64,000 nt of DNA from CAVRQM01 sp963822705 (GTDB lineage: Bacteria; Pseudomonadota; Alphaproteobacteria; Acetobacterales; Acetobacteraceae), in contig CAWGIX010000006.1 in assembly GCA_963822705.1 (NCBI GenBank), positions 124,001-188,000 of the forward strand, written 5' to 3'. Below are positions 27,026 through 36,032 of the stretch, one piece after another (the first letter of the stretch is position 1; every line of letters begins with the position of its first letter). The notes beneath the pieces are model-generated. The model was not told the DNA's origin, did not search any database, and saw only the letters and a program-made list of their open reading frames with translations. The position numbers were made by a program, and so were the translations under genes.

Positions 27026-27345
27026 AACGAGAGCCAGTTCAGCGATGGGCACCGGCCTGAGAACGAATATGGGAAGCGTTCAGGGATTTTAAATCAATAC
27101 GCGCCAGACATGCGCTGTGCAAAAGCTGAAACTCATCCGGAGGGCCAGCCCTCAATCAGATCGCCGCTTTCCTTTGCATGAGATACACGCGTAATCGGCA
27201 TTACCTACAGGCACGCTTAGGGACTGACGGACCGCTACGGCCGGGCAGCGGAGGTGACCGCCTTTACTGCATCGAACGTGAACGGGGGCACCGTTGCGCG
27301 GCTACACGCCGGGATGATAACAGCCGTGGATATGAGAGTGCGCTG
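27026..27345. other. Intergenic region before the GT2 gene
   Basis: About 320 bases with no supported gene. The first 150 bases are relatively AT-rich (TTTTAAATCAATACG near 27090), as expected of a promoter. The frame of the following GT2 is open from 27178, but that stretch has no GT2 similarity. Confidence 0.4.
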
Positions 27346-28413
27346 ATGGCCCCATCGGGACGCGATCCTGCGGGACACGATCCTGCGGGACACGATCGTG
27401 GCAGTTTGGACCGACAACCGGGTCCGCCGGTTCCGACCGAGGGGCGGGAGCTGAGGGCGGCGGGGCGGCAACTGCTCGTCGTCGTGCTCAACTACAACGG
27501 CATTGCCGACACGCTGGACTGCCTGGAGAGCCTGCGCGCTCAGACCTGTGCACAGGATGGGCCGGGGCTGGCCATAGTGGTCATCGACAACGGCTCGCGC
27601 GCCGATGACCTCGGCCGCATCGCCGCCCGGTTCCCGGAGGTCGAGGTGGTTGCGCTCGGCGAGAATCGCGGCTGGGCGGGCGGCAACAATGTCGGGCTGC
27701 GGCTGGGGCTGGAGCGCGGCTTCGAATATATCTGCCTGCTCAACAACGACACCGTGCTGGACCCGCACGCGCTGGCAGAACTGCTGGCGGCGGCGGCGGC
27801 GGTGGGCGAACCGTGCCTGATGCATCCGGTCAGCCACGATTTTGAGGACCCGAGTTCCCCACAGCTCGCTCCCGGCCCGGCGCCGGCGACCCCGGACGCC
27901 ACCGCGCATTGGCTCGCGGAACAGCACGACGTCGTCGAGATCGCTTTCGCTTACGGCGCCTGCCTGCTGATCCCGGCGAGTCTGCCGCGCCGCATCGGCC
28001 TGCTCGACGAACGTTTCTTCCTGCAACTGGAGGAACAGGACTATTTCCGGCGCGCGCAAGCGCTGGGGCTGCGCAGCTACTGCGCCCGGCGGGCACGCAT
28101 CCTGCACAAGCTGTCCGTCAGTTTCGGCGGCCGCATCACGCCGGGGAAAACCTACTACCAGATGCGCAACCGTCTGCTGCTGACTGAAAAGCACGACGCC
28201 ACGCCGCGCGGGGCGCTGTGGGCGTTGCGCGAGCTGCTGTGGACGCTGCGCAACCAAGCCGGGGCAGTGCGGCCGGGCGCGGCCACCTGGCCGGGCTTTC
28301 TGCGCTGGCTGGTCTCCGCCGACCCGTTCGCCCAAGCCGCCCGGCAGGGGTTTCGCGACTATGCGTTACGCCGCTTCGGGCCGCGGAGCGCGACCTTTGA
28401 CGCCGGCCGATGA
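27346..28413 (+). CDS. Glycosyltransferase family 2
   Basis: A 355-residue rhamnosyltransferase-like GT2. QLLVVVLNYNGIADTLDCLE begins the catalytic domain near residue 44. IDNGSRADD and GENRGWAGGNNVGL follow, LLNNDTVLDP carries the metal-binding DxD equivalent, and EEQDYFRRAQALG is the base-containing ED. The N-terminal 43 residues are a low-complexity leader; in DNA they include a 15-bp direct repeat (GATCCTGCGGGACAC, two and a bit copies from 27364) encoding DPAGH. ATG 27346 is the best start in frame. It probably adds a deoxyhexose to a surface polymer. Confidence 0.87.
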   Translation: MAPSGRDPAGHDPAGHDRGSLDRQPGPPVPTEGRELRAAGRQLLVVVLNYNGIADTLDCLESLRAQTCAQDGPGLAIVVIDNGSRADDLGRIAARFPEVEVVALGENRGWAGGNNVGLRLGLERGFEYICLLNNDTVLDPHALAELLAAAAAVGEPCLMHPVSHDFEDPSSPQLAPGPAPATPDATAHWLAEQHDVVEIAFAYGACLLIPASLPRRIGLLDERFFLQLEEQDYFRRAQALGLRSYCARRARILHKLSVSFGGRITPGKTYYQMRNRLLLTEKHDATPRGALWALRELLWTLRNQAGAVRPGAATWPGFLRWLVSADPFAQAARQGFRDYALRRFGPRSATFDAGR

Positions 28414-28578
28414 CGTGGAGCGGCGGTTGCGGGTGGGAGGTTTTCTGCAACCGCTGCAGCGACGGTGTGTGTTTAAATTGTAACGGAATTTGACCGGCAA
28501 TGTTCTGGCGATACCGCAGGGCAGTGAACTCGGTACCTGTTCCGCTTGCAGATAGCCGGTGTGCTCGATACTCCTCCG

Positions 28579-29436
28579 ATGCCCGTTGTGACGGCGCCGT
28601 GGACCATCGTCAGCATGGTGGGCGACGACGACGTCAGGATGTATCTGCTTGCGATAAAGTCCTTGTACGCCAGGATTGGCCGTGGCCAGGTTGTAGCGAT
28701 TATCCGCCGGGACGCGGCTCCGGCGATGAGGGGCGTGCTGTCCAAGCATCTCCCCGGGATCGAATTCGTGGTTCTGGAGGACATCGACACCGGCCGGTGC
28801 CAGCGCGGCGGTTGCTGGGAACGGCTCTGTTACATCCTCGACCGCTCCGAGCGCGAATACGTAATCCAGGTCGATAGCGACACGCTGCCGCTGCGTCACG
28901 ATGTCGACGAGATCCTGGCCTGTGCCACCTCCAACCGCGCTTTCACGATGGCCGGCAGCGAGGGGTGGTGTCTTCGCACCATGCGCGAGAGTGCGCTGGA
29001 CGCGCAGAAGATAAAAAGCGATCACATCTGCATCGTGACGGAACGCCTGTTCGACCGTTTTCCGGCTCCGGATACGACCTGGTACGTGCGAGGATCCGCC
29101 GGGTTGGCGGGTTTCGCCAAGGCCGGTTTTACGCGCTCCGCACTCGAGGAGTTCCACGATATCCTGCAACCGATGCTGGGCGAGCGCTGGAAGGAGTGGG
29201 GTACCGAACAGTGCGGCTCGAATTTCGCCGTGGCGAACTCTCCGAACCCCGTCGTTCTCGAGTGCCCGCTATACCGCTGCTACGACCCGGCCCATGATCC
29301 CTCCAACAGCAAGTTTTTGCACTTCATCGGCACCGCACGGTTTACCAACGGGGTCTATGCAAGAGCCGGCAGAAGCAACATCGCCGCGCTAAAATCTGCC
29401 GAGCCGCGGTCCGTGCCCGCCCGGCATCCGGCGTAA
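28579..29436 (+). CDS. Putative glycosyltransferase of unknown specificity
   Basis: About 285 residues. The N-terminal TIVSMVGDDDVRMYLLAIKS and YVIQVDSDTLPLRHDVDEI look like a GT-A fold with a DSD metal-binding motif. The later HDPSNSKFLHFIGTARF gives the C-terminal His typical of GT8-like enzymes. I recognise no named family. A TTG at 28546 and a GTG at 28561 are alternative starts; I chose ATG 28579. It closes the plus-strand glycan cluster, 165 bases after the GT2. Confidence 0.65.
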   Translation: MPVVTAPWTIVSMVGDDDVRMYLLAIKSLYARIGRGQVVAIIRRDAAPAMRGVLSKHLPGIEFVVLEDIDTGRCQRGGCWERLCYILDRSEREYVIQVDSDTLPLRHDVDEILACATSNRAFTMAGSEGWCLRTMRESALDAQKIKSDHICIVTERLFDRFPAPDTTWYVRGSAGLAGFAKAGFTRSALEEFHDILQPMLGERWKEWGTEQCGSNFAVANSPNPVVLECPLYRCYDPAHDPSNSKFLHFIGTARFTNGVYARAGRSNIAALKSAEPRSVPARHPA

Positions 29437-29474
29437 CTGCCAAACCGGGCAACCAGCGGACGCGGCCCGACCGC

Positions 29475-31052
29475 TCAGTGCCGGCCTAGAACGCCGTCCT
29501 GCTGCCGCCACAGTTTTTCCGGGTTCTCGTCCCGAAGCGCCTCTGGCAGCAGGGCGGCGGGGAAATTCTGGTAACACACCGGGCGCAAGAACCGCCGGAT
29601 CGCCAAGGTGCCCACCGAGGTGCTGCGCCCGTCGGAGGTGGACGGGTAGGGGCCGCCATGCACCATGGCGTGGCTCACCTCGACCCCGGTGGGATAGCCG
29701 TTGACCAAAATGCGCCCGACCCGCCGCTCCAAGGTCGGCAGCAACGTGCGCGCGTCCGCCGCGTCGCCCTCGTCCATATGGATGGTCGCGGTGAGCTGGC
29801 CCTCCAGTTTTTCGGCCAGCTGGCGCATCGTCGCCACATCGGGGCAGCGGACCACCAGCGAGGCGGCGCCGAAAACCTCCTCCTCCAGCTCGACGTGGCG
29901 GGAAAACTCCGCGGCACCGGTCATGAACAGCGCCGCCTGTCCCTGGGTGGGCCCGCTCCCCGCCTTGCCCTGCGCCACCGTCTCCACGGCCTCGTGTCCG
30001 GCCAGTCGGGAAACGCCGGTCTGGTAGGCTTTGTGGATGCCCGGTGTCAGCATGGTCGCCGCCGAAACCTCGCTCAGCGCCCCCTTCGTGGCATCCACAA
30101 AACGCTGCAAGTCCGGCCCCTCGACCGCGAAAACCAGCCCCGGATTGGTGCAGAACTGCCCGGCGCCCAAGGTCAGCGAGCCGACAAAACCGGCGCCGAT
30201 CTGCTCCGCCCGCGCGGCCAGCGCCCGAGGCAGCAGAAACACCGGATTGACGCTGCTCATTTCGGCATACACCGGGATCGGCTCGCGCCGCCCCGCCGCC
30301 GCCCGCATCAGCGCCGTGCCCCCGGCCCGCGAGCCGGTAAAACCGACCGCCTTGATCCGCGGGTCCTCCACCAGCCTGGTGCCCACCTTGCTGCCGGAGC
30401 CGAACAGCACCGAGAAAACTCCTTCCGGCAGTCCGCAGCGTTTCACCGCGGACTGCATGGCCCGCCCCACCAGCTCGGACGTGCCCGGATGCGCCGAGTG
30501 CGCCTTCACCACCACCGGGCAGCCTGCGGCCAGCGCCGAGGCGGTGTCCCCGCCGGCGACCGAGAACGCGAGCGGGAAATTGCTGGCGCCGAACACCGCC
30601 ACCGGCCCGAGCGGGATATGCCGCAGTCGCAGGTCGGGGCGGGGGAGGGGTTTGCGGTCCGGCAGCGCGTGGTCGATGCGCGCGTCCTGCCAGCTGCCCT
30701 CGCGCACCACTTCCGCAAACAGCCGCAGCTGGCCCACGGTGCGCCCACGCTCGCCCTCGACGCGCCCGCGCAAGAGCCCGGTTTCGGCCATGGCGCGCTC
30801 GATCAGCTCGTCGCCGGTGTCCATGATGGCCTGCGCCGCCTCTTCGAGAAACTTTGCCCGCGTTTCCAGCGGCAGTGCGCGGTAGGCATCGAACGCCGCC
30901 CAGGCGAGCGCGCAGGCGCGATCCACCTCGGCCGCACTGCCGCCGCCATAGGGCGGGTCCATCGGCTTGCCGGTGGCGGGATTGGTGGCGCGGATTTCGT
31001 CATGCGCGCCCCGGAGCGCGGTGGCGCCGATCAGCATTTCACCGGTGATCAT
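29475..31052 (-). CDS. Aldehyde dehydrogenase (2,5-dioxovalerate/alpha-ketoglutaric semialdehyde type)
   Basis: A 525-residue NADP-dependent enzyme of the branch that oxidises alpha-ketoglutaric semialdehyde to 2-oxoglutarate in pentose, uronate or hydroxyproline breakdown. Signs of that branch are GPVAVFGASNFPLAFSVAGG, VVKAHSAHPGTSE, the general-base segment VYAEMSSVNPVFLLP and the nucleophile in GAGQFCTNPGLV. The end is LRPVCYQNFP. I chose ATG 31052 (MITGEMLIGATAL). It stands alone between the glycan cluster and the toxin-antitoxin pair, and would fit the sugar catabolism genes at 42-53 kb. Confidence 0.92.
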   Translation of the reverse strand: MITGEMLIGATALRGAHDEIRATNPATGKPMDPPYGGGSAAEVDRACALAWAAFDAYRALPLETRAKFLEEAAQAIMDTGDELIERAMAETGLLRGRVEGERGRTVGQLRLFAEVVREGSWQDARIDHALPDRKPLPRPDLRLRHIPLGPVAVFGASNFPLAFSVAGGDTASALAAGCPVVVKAHSAHPGTSELVGRAMQSAVKRCGLPEGVFSVLFGSGSKVGTRLVEDPRIKAVGFTGSRAGGTALMRAAAGRREPIPVYAEMSSVNPVFLLPRALAARAEQIGAGFVGSLTLGAGQFCTNPGLVFAVEGPDLQRFVDATKGALSEVSAATMLTPGIHKAYQTGVSRLAGHEAVETVAQGKAGSGPTQGQAALFMTGAAEFSRHVELEEEVFGAASLVVRCPDVATMRQLAEKLEGQLTATIHMDEGDAADARTLLPTLERRVGRILVNGYPTGVEVSHAMVHGGPYPSTSDGRSTSVGTLAIRRFLRPVCYQNFPAALLPEALRDENPEKLWRQQDGVLGRH

Positions 31053-31139
31053 GGGCAGCTTCCTTGGTCGTTGAGACGGGTCGCGAGCATGCGGGAGCGG
31101 CCGCGCGCGCGGAACCGCCCAAAGCATTTCCGGAGCATT

Positions 31140-31586
31140 TTAGGCGATTTCGGGCGGCAGGCTATCGAACGGGTCGAGCGCGGCAATCCCAGGCATCCGG
31201 AAATGCCGCAGATTGCGGGTCAGCACCGTATACCCGCGGCTCAGCGCGGTGGCGGCGACGATGAGGTCGGCCAGCCCTGGCGCCTGCCCGGCGCCGCGCA
31301 CCTGGTCGGCCAAGCTGCCCAGGACCCGGGCCGCGGGCACGTCGAGCGGCAGGATTTTCGCGCTGTATAGATGCAGGAGCGCTTCGAACCAGGCCGCCAG
31401 AGCATCGGCCTTGCGCGTTGCTCCCTCGCGCCGGGCTTTTGCGATCCCGTCCTCGACCTCGGCCACCGTAATCACCGACAGATACAGATGCCGGCTGTTC
31501 CGTTCCATCCAGCCGGCCAGGCCGGGTGGCGGCCCGCTTTTCGTGGGCGCGGCAGCCGAGAGCACGTTGGTATCGACCACGAACAC
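31140..31586 (-). CDS. VapC-type PIN-domain toxin
   Basis: A 148-residue ribonuclease toxin. The PIN-domain acids are present: VVDTNVLSA (Asp5), VAEVEDGIA (Glu) and GLADLIVAATAL (Asp). The layout matches the FitB/VapC subfamily that cleaves RNA when its antitoxin is lost. The gene begins 3 bases after the antitoxin stop, the usual order. Confidence 0.92.
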   Translation of the reverse strand: MFVVDTNVLSAAAPTKSGPPPGLAGWMERNSRHLYLSVITVAEVEDGIAKARREGATRKADALAAWFEALLHLYSAKILPLDVPAARVLGSLADQVRGAGQAPGLADLIVAATALSRGYTVLTRNLRHFRMPGIAALDPFDSLPPEIA

Positions 31587-31589
31587 GCC

Positions 31590-31832
31590 TCAGAGGTCCG
31601 GGTCGCGCAGCGGCGCGGTCGCGCGGTCGGGAATGTCGCCCGGCTCAAGCGGCGCCGACATCAATAGCCGGCCGAAGGACGGCACGCGGGACAGCCGTTC
31701 CCACTCCTCGAAACCGAGCACCACCGCCTCGCGCCTGCCGTGGCGCGTGATGATGGAGGGATTTCCCTGCCGGGCGCTGTCGATGACGGCCGAAAGCGTT
31801 GCCTTGGCGTCGCGGAGCTGGATTTCCTGCAT
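31590..31832 (-). CDS. Phd/YefM-type antitoxin
   Basis: An 80-residue antitoxin: MQEIQLRDAKATLSAVIDSA is the Phd DNA-binding domain and RHGRREAVVLGFEEWERL its usual continuation. The C-terminal tail SAPLEPGDIPDR wraps the toxin. I chose ATG 31832; upstream codons lie in the operator region. It would repress its own operon through the palindrome at 31842-31860. Confidence 0.9.
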   Translation of the reverse strand: MQEIQLRDAKATLSAVIDSARQGNPSIITRHGRREAVVLGFEEWERLSRVPSFGRLLMSAPLEPGDIPDRATAPLRDPDL

Positions 31833-31841
31833 TACACGGTC

Positions 31842-31860
31842 TGTGACTACTGTGGTCACA
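31842..31860. promoter_or_regulatory. Palindromic operator candidate of the toxin-antitoxin operon
   Basis: TGTGAC at 31842-31847 is mirrored by GTCACA at 31855-31860, an inverted repeat with a 7-base spacer, 10 bases upstream of the antitoxin ATG. Phd-family antitoxins bind such short palindromes over their own promoter. Confidence 0.6.
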
Positions 31861-31965
31861 CGTAGACCAGTGGTCCTGGAGGTGCAAGGGTGAACGCGAA
31901 CCGGCGACTTGCCGCCAGACACGACGAAAGTCTTATCCCAGACGAGTCAACGTGGGCGGTGGGTG

Positions 31966-32793
31966 TTACGCCGCCGCATCCCATTCCGGCGCCCAGGCCG
32001 GGTCCACCATGCGCTGATCTTTTGGCATGCGGGCGATGGCGGCACGATCCTCATCGTCCAACGCGAGCTTCAGGGCCTCCAGATTGGCGCGCTGATTCTC
32101 CGGCCGCGCCGCCTTCGGGATTGCCGCGACTCCGTCCTGATCCAGCAGCCATTTCAGCGCCACCTGCGCGGCTGACGCGCCGTGCTTGCGGGCGATCGAC
32201 TCCAGCACAGGGTCGTCCCCAAGCCGACCGCCGCCAAGCGGCCGATACGCCGCCACCGCCACATCGTGCGCGCGGCAAAACTCCAGCACCGGACCCTGGC
32301 CGAGCCCGACGTGATACTCGACCTGGTTGCAGGCAATCGGAGCGCCGATCTGCTCCACCGCCTGCCGCAGCAGCGCCACGTTGAAATTCGACACGCCGAT
32401 CGCGCGCACAAACCCTTTTTCCCGCAGCTGCATCAGGGCGCCGAACGTGGCGGCAAAATCCATGTCCGGCGCCGGCCAGTGGATCAGGTACAGGTCCAGA
32501 TACTCGGTCCGCAGCAGCCGCAGACTGGTGTGCAGCGCGCGCTCGATGGCCGCCGGCGCCAGCTCCGCGTACCAAACCTTGCTGGTGACATGAACGTCCT
32601 CGCGCGGCACGGAGCTGGCCGACAGCGCCTCGCCCACCGCCTCCTCGTTGTCGTACATCCGCGCCGTATCGATGTGCCGGTAGCCCAGTTCCAGTGCGCT
32701 GATCACCGCGCCGCGGCATTCCTCGCCGCGCAGCCGCCACGTGCCAAAACCGAGTTTGGGCATGCGCATGCCCTGGGCCGCGATGACTTGCAC
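31966..32793 (-). CDS. Aldo/keto reductase
   Basis: A 275-residue NADPH-dependent reductase. The catalytic Asp and Tyr are in HIDTARMYDNEEAVG, Lys in VTSKVWYAE, and His in YLIHWPAPD. GVSNFNVALL and NQVEYHVGL are family landmarks, and IPKAARPENQRANL binds the cofactor. This is the 2,5-diketogluconate reductase-like (DkgB) group. The start is GTG 32793. It lies 8 bases downstream of the WD40 gene and may be co-transcribed with it and cobW. Confidence 0.93.
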   Translation of the reverse strand: MQVIAAQGMRMPKLGFGTWRLRGEECRGAVISALELGYRHIDTARMYDNEEAVGEALSASSVPREDVHVTSKVWYAELAPAAIERALHTSLRLLRTEYLDLYLIHWPAPDMDFAATFGALMQLREKGFVRAIGVSNFNVALLRQAVEQIGAPIACNQVEYHVGLGQGPVLEFCRAHDVAVAAYRPLGGGRLGDDPVLESIARKHGASAAQVALKWLLDQDGVAAIPKAARPENQRANLEALKLALDDEDRAAIARMPKDQRMVDPAWAPEWDAAA

Positions 32794-32801
32794 GAGAACT
32801 C

Positions 32802-33840
32802 CTATTGCCGAGAAAAATCGACCAGTGCGGCGAAACCGGTTTCGGTGCCGAACGCCAGGTAGGCGCCATCAGGACTCCAGGCGAGCGCCGAGACCGGGCC
32901 GCGCCCGGGGCCCGCGACCGGCAGGATCTTGTCGTTCGCGGTGCTGGCAACGACCACCAGCCCGTCGGAAAAACCGGCGGCGAGCGCGTCGTCGCGCGGA
33001 TTGCAGGCCACGCGGGTGCACATCGCCTCGCCCGCGCCCGGCAACTCCGTGGGAGCTTTTCCCATCGGGCCGCCGCCAAAGAACGGCCACAGCACGACGG
33101 ATTCCGCGCCGGACGTCGCCAGCCAGCGCCCGTTGCGGGAAAAGTCCATCGACAGCGTTTTGCCGGGATAGCCGGACATGCGCATGTGCTGCCCGTCGGA
33201 AAGCCGCCAGCCGTGCAGCGCGTTCTCCTGCATGGCGGTCACGATGTTGTCGCCGTCAGGGCTGATCGCCACTCCGATGTGGCTGCCCTTCCATTCCAGA
33301 AGCCGCGGGTTGTCGCTTTTTGACGCCACGAACCACAGGCTGGCGCCGCCGTAATGACTTGCCGCCACGCGCTTGCCCCGCGCGTCGAACGCCACGCCGG
33401 TCACCGTCGAGGGATGCGCCAGCTGTTTCAGCGCGCTGCCCTCGCCGTCGAACAGGTGCACGGTCTTGCCCACCGCGCACGCGAGCAGGCGAGTCTTCTC
33501 GTCGGCAAACCCGGCAACCTGCTCTACCCATTTGGAACCGAACCGCGCCACTTCGCGGATGGCGCCGTCCACGCCCACACGCAAAAACCTGCCGTCATCG
33601 CCGCCGGTCAGAAACCCGCCGCCAGGGCCGCGAGCCAGCGCCAGCACCGCGCCGCCATGCGCCTCGATGCGCGCAAAATCGCCATCGCCGCGTGCCGGCC
33701 AGGTGCAGCGTGCCATCGCCCAGCGCGAATGCCGCGCAGCCCGACCGGTCGAACGCACACGCCACCACGAACTCGCCCAGCTCGCGCGTCTTTCCCCGCG
33801 CGGTCAGGATTGCGTCCAGCGATTCCAGCGTGAGGCTCAC
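32802..33840 (-). CDS. WD40 repeat protein (one extra base)
   Basis: About 345 residues of beta-propeller blades, for example VLALARGPGGGFLTGGDDG, STVTGVAFDARGKRVAASHY, HIGVAISPDGDNIVTAMQ and VSALAWSPDGAYLAFGTE. The N-terminus, MSLTLESLDAILTARGKTRE, is in another frame; an extra base at 33693 (after GGC) must be removed to join it. The GTG start overlaps the cobW stop (GTGA). In alphaproteobacteria this pair is recurrent, so the propeller probably works with the metallochaperone GTPase beside it, but how is unknown. Confidence 0.87.
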
Positions 33841-34820
33841 GCGTCGACCTGGCAGGCCTCGAAACCGCGGCGCAGCTCCGGACGGCTGAGTTTGCGGCCG
33901 ATGAACACGAGACGGCTGCGCCGTTCCTCGCCGTCCCGCCAGCGGCCGACGAACGCCCCGTCCGCCATCATGTGTACCGCCTGGAACGCAAACTTCCGGT
34001 CCTCGCCGCGATAGCCCAGAATGCCCTTGGTGCGCAGCAGGTCCTGGCCCTTTTCGGCAAGCAGCCGGCCGATCCAGACATTGAACTTTTCCGGGTCGAT
34101 CGGGCGGGCGACCTCGAAACTCATGCTGGCCACGTCGGCATCGTGCTCGTGCTCGTCGTCGGTCAGAAAATCGGGCACGCGCTGCAGCACGCGCTCCAGG
34201 TCGAACGCGCCCTGTCCCAGCACCTCGTCCAGCGCCACCGCGCTACGCTGGGCGCGGTGAATGGCGGCAAAGCGGTTGATTGTCCGCAGCCGCGATTCCA
34301 CGGCCTCCAACTCCTCCGGCGAGACCAGGTCCGTCTTGTTCAGCACGATCACGTCGGCGAACGCGATCTGCTCCTCCGCCTCGGCGCTGTCGGCCAGACG
34401 TTGCAGCACGTTCTTGGCGTCGACGACGGTGACGATCGCATCGAGCCGCGTTTTCGTGCGTACGGTGTCGTCGACGAAAAACGTCTGGGCCACCGGCGCG
34501 GGATTGGCGAGGCCGGTAGTCTCCACGATGATGCCGTCGAATTTGCCCCGCCGCTTCATCAGCCCGCCCAGGATGCGGATCAGGTCGCCGCGCACGGTGC
34601 AGCAGATGCAGCCGTTGTTCATTTCAAAGACTTCCTCGTCGGCATCCACGACGAGGTCGTTGTCCACTCCCAGTTCGCCCACCTCGTTGATCACCACGGC
34701 GTACTTTTTGCCGTGCTGCTCCGACAGGATGCGGTTCAGCAGCGTCGTCTTGCCGGCGCCCAAATAGCCGGTGAGCACGGTCACGGGCACCTGCCCCGTA
34801 TCCGTCACAGTCGCGTCCAT
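33837..34820 (-). CDS. CobW/COG0523 GTPase (metal chaperone)
   Basis: A 327-residue G3E-family GTPase. The P-loop is LTGYLGAGKTTLLNRIL, the metal-binding CxCC is NNGCICCTVRGDL, IVETTGLANPAP is switch II and VLNKTDLV is the NKxD motif. HEHDADVASMSFEV contains metal-binding histidines. COG0523 proteins move zinc or cobalt into client enzymes. I chose ATG 34820 (MDATVTDT); ATG 34853 is possible. Its stop overlaps the WD40 start. Confidence 0.94.
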   Translation of the reverse strand: MDATVTDTGQVPVTVLTGYLGAGKTTLLNRILSEQHGKKYAVVINEVGELGVDNDLVVDADEEVFEMNNGCICCTVRGDLIRILGGLMKRRGKFDGIIVETTGLANPAPVAQTFFVDDTVRTKTRLDAIVTVVDAKNVLQRLADSAEAEEQIAFADVIVLNKTDLVSPEELEAVESRLRTINRFAAIHRAQRSAVALDEVLGQGAFDLERVLQRVPDFLTDDEHEHDADVASMSFEVARPIDPEKFNVWIGRLLAEKGQDLLRTKGILGYRGEDRKFAFQAVHMMADGAFVGRWRDGEERRSRLVFIGRKLSRPELRRGFEACQVDA

Positions 34821-34865
34821 CTTTTCAGCGCCTCCGTCGCGTGGGGCTGTCATATAGGAGCCCCG

Positions 34866-35954
34866 CTAGGGTCCGGCCATCCGCGCCGCGCCCAGAATGT
34901 CGGCGCGCAGTGCGTCCAGGCGCCCGGCTATTACCGGCACGTCGAACAGCGCCGCGCGCCGCCGCCCGGCCTCGCCCAGGGTGGCGCGTCGGGCCGGGTC
35001 GCGCGCCAGCGCCACGAGACTGCTTGCAATGCCAGCAGGATCATCCGGGTCGATCGGCACGCCGGCTTCCCCGACCACCTCCGGCAGGCCGCCCCGGGGC
35101 GCGTAGGCGAGGGCCGCGCCGCACGCCATCGCCTCCAGCGCGCTCATGCCGAACGGCTCCGGCCAGCGGCTCGGGACCATGACGATCGCCGCTCGCGCCA
35201 TGGCCTCCAGCACCGCATCGTGCGGCTGCCAACCCGTCATGGCGACCCCGGCCGCCGCAGCAGCGGGGCGCAGCGCCTGCAGAAACGGGGTGTCGGGGCT
35301 GTCCGCGCCAAACCGGTCGGCCCCGATCATTTCTGCGCGCCAACCCGGCAGTTGCGGCAGTGCAGTGGCGCAGGCGGCGACAAAAGCGTCAGCACCCTTG
35401 TCAGCCACGATCCGGCCGACGAACAGGATCGTGTTCTGCCGATCGGTCACCGGGGGCGGCAGGCTTGCGAGGTCAAGGCAGTTCGGCAGGATTTTCGGTC
35501 CCGGCAGGCCCCATCGGTCGCGAAGCCACCCCGACGCGGTGACCACGCAAGCGAGCCGGGCCTGCAGTCGGGCACGCTGCGGGAAAGTTTTGCAGGAGCG
35601 CATCCCCTGCGGGTCGTTGTTCAGCACCAGTGTGACCGGGACTCCCAGCCGCGCCAGCCTGCCGGCCAGGTCGGGACGGTTGTGGACTTCCATCAGCACG
35701 GGCCGGAACCGGCGCACGACACGCGCGACCGAAGCGGCGTAGCGGCCGTTCCGTGAGCCCGGCCACCACGGCGCCCGGGCGGGCGAGAACAGCGTGCCGG
35801 AAAACGGGTTTGCCACTGTTCGGCCCACGACCATCGGTGTGAACTTGCCCGGCGCCGCGGCCAGGCGGTGCACGATCAGGGCGATCGCCCCCGCCGCATC
35901 CGGGCAAAACGATTCCCGCGGCGGCAGGATGATGGCGACGAGTTCTCGAGGCAC
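34866..35954 (-). CDS. Glycosyltransferase family 4
   Basis: A 362-residue GT-B enzyme. The acceptor half contains VLMEVHNRPDLAGRLARLG and VTLVLNNDPQGMRS. The donor half has ILFVGRIVADKGADAF and VMVPSRWPEPFGMSALEAMACG with the EX7E pair. The family transfers hexoses to lipid or glycan acceptors. It is isolated from the 23-29 kb glycan cluster and lies between cobW and the LLM gene. Confidence 0.88.
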   Translation of the reverse strand: MPRELVAIILPPRESFCPDAAGAIALIVHRLAAAPGKFTPMVVGRTVANPFSGTLFSPARAPWWPGSRNGRYAASVARVVRRFRPVLMEVHNRPDLAGRLARLGVPVTLVLNNDPQGMRSCKTFPQRARLQARLACVVTASGWLRDRWGLPGPKILPNCLDLASLPPPVTDRQNTILFVGRIVADKGADAFVAACATALPQLPGWRAEMIGADRFGADSPDTPFLQALRPAAAAAGVAMTGWQPHDAVLEAMARAAIVMVPSRWPEPFGMSALEAMACGAALAYAPRGGLPEVVGEAGVPIDPDDPAGIASSLVALARDPARRATLGEAGRRRAALFDVPVIAGRLDALRADILGAARMAGP

Positions 35955-36032
35955 TCCACAGTTTAAGCGTTCGCGGCGCTGCGCGGCCAGCTTTCGGCGG
36001 TACGAACACGGCGCCGATCGTGTCGCCCGGCA

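Noticed and set aside
29658..31370. 570-codon plus-strand frame opposite the aldehyde dehydrogenase
   Set aside because: Shadow of the well-supported dehydrogenase; low-complexity product and no start signal.
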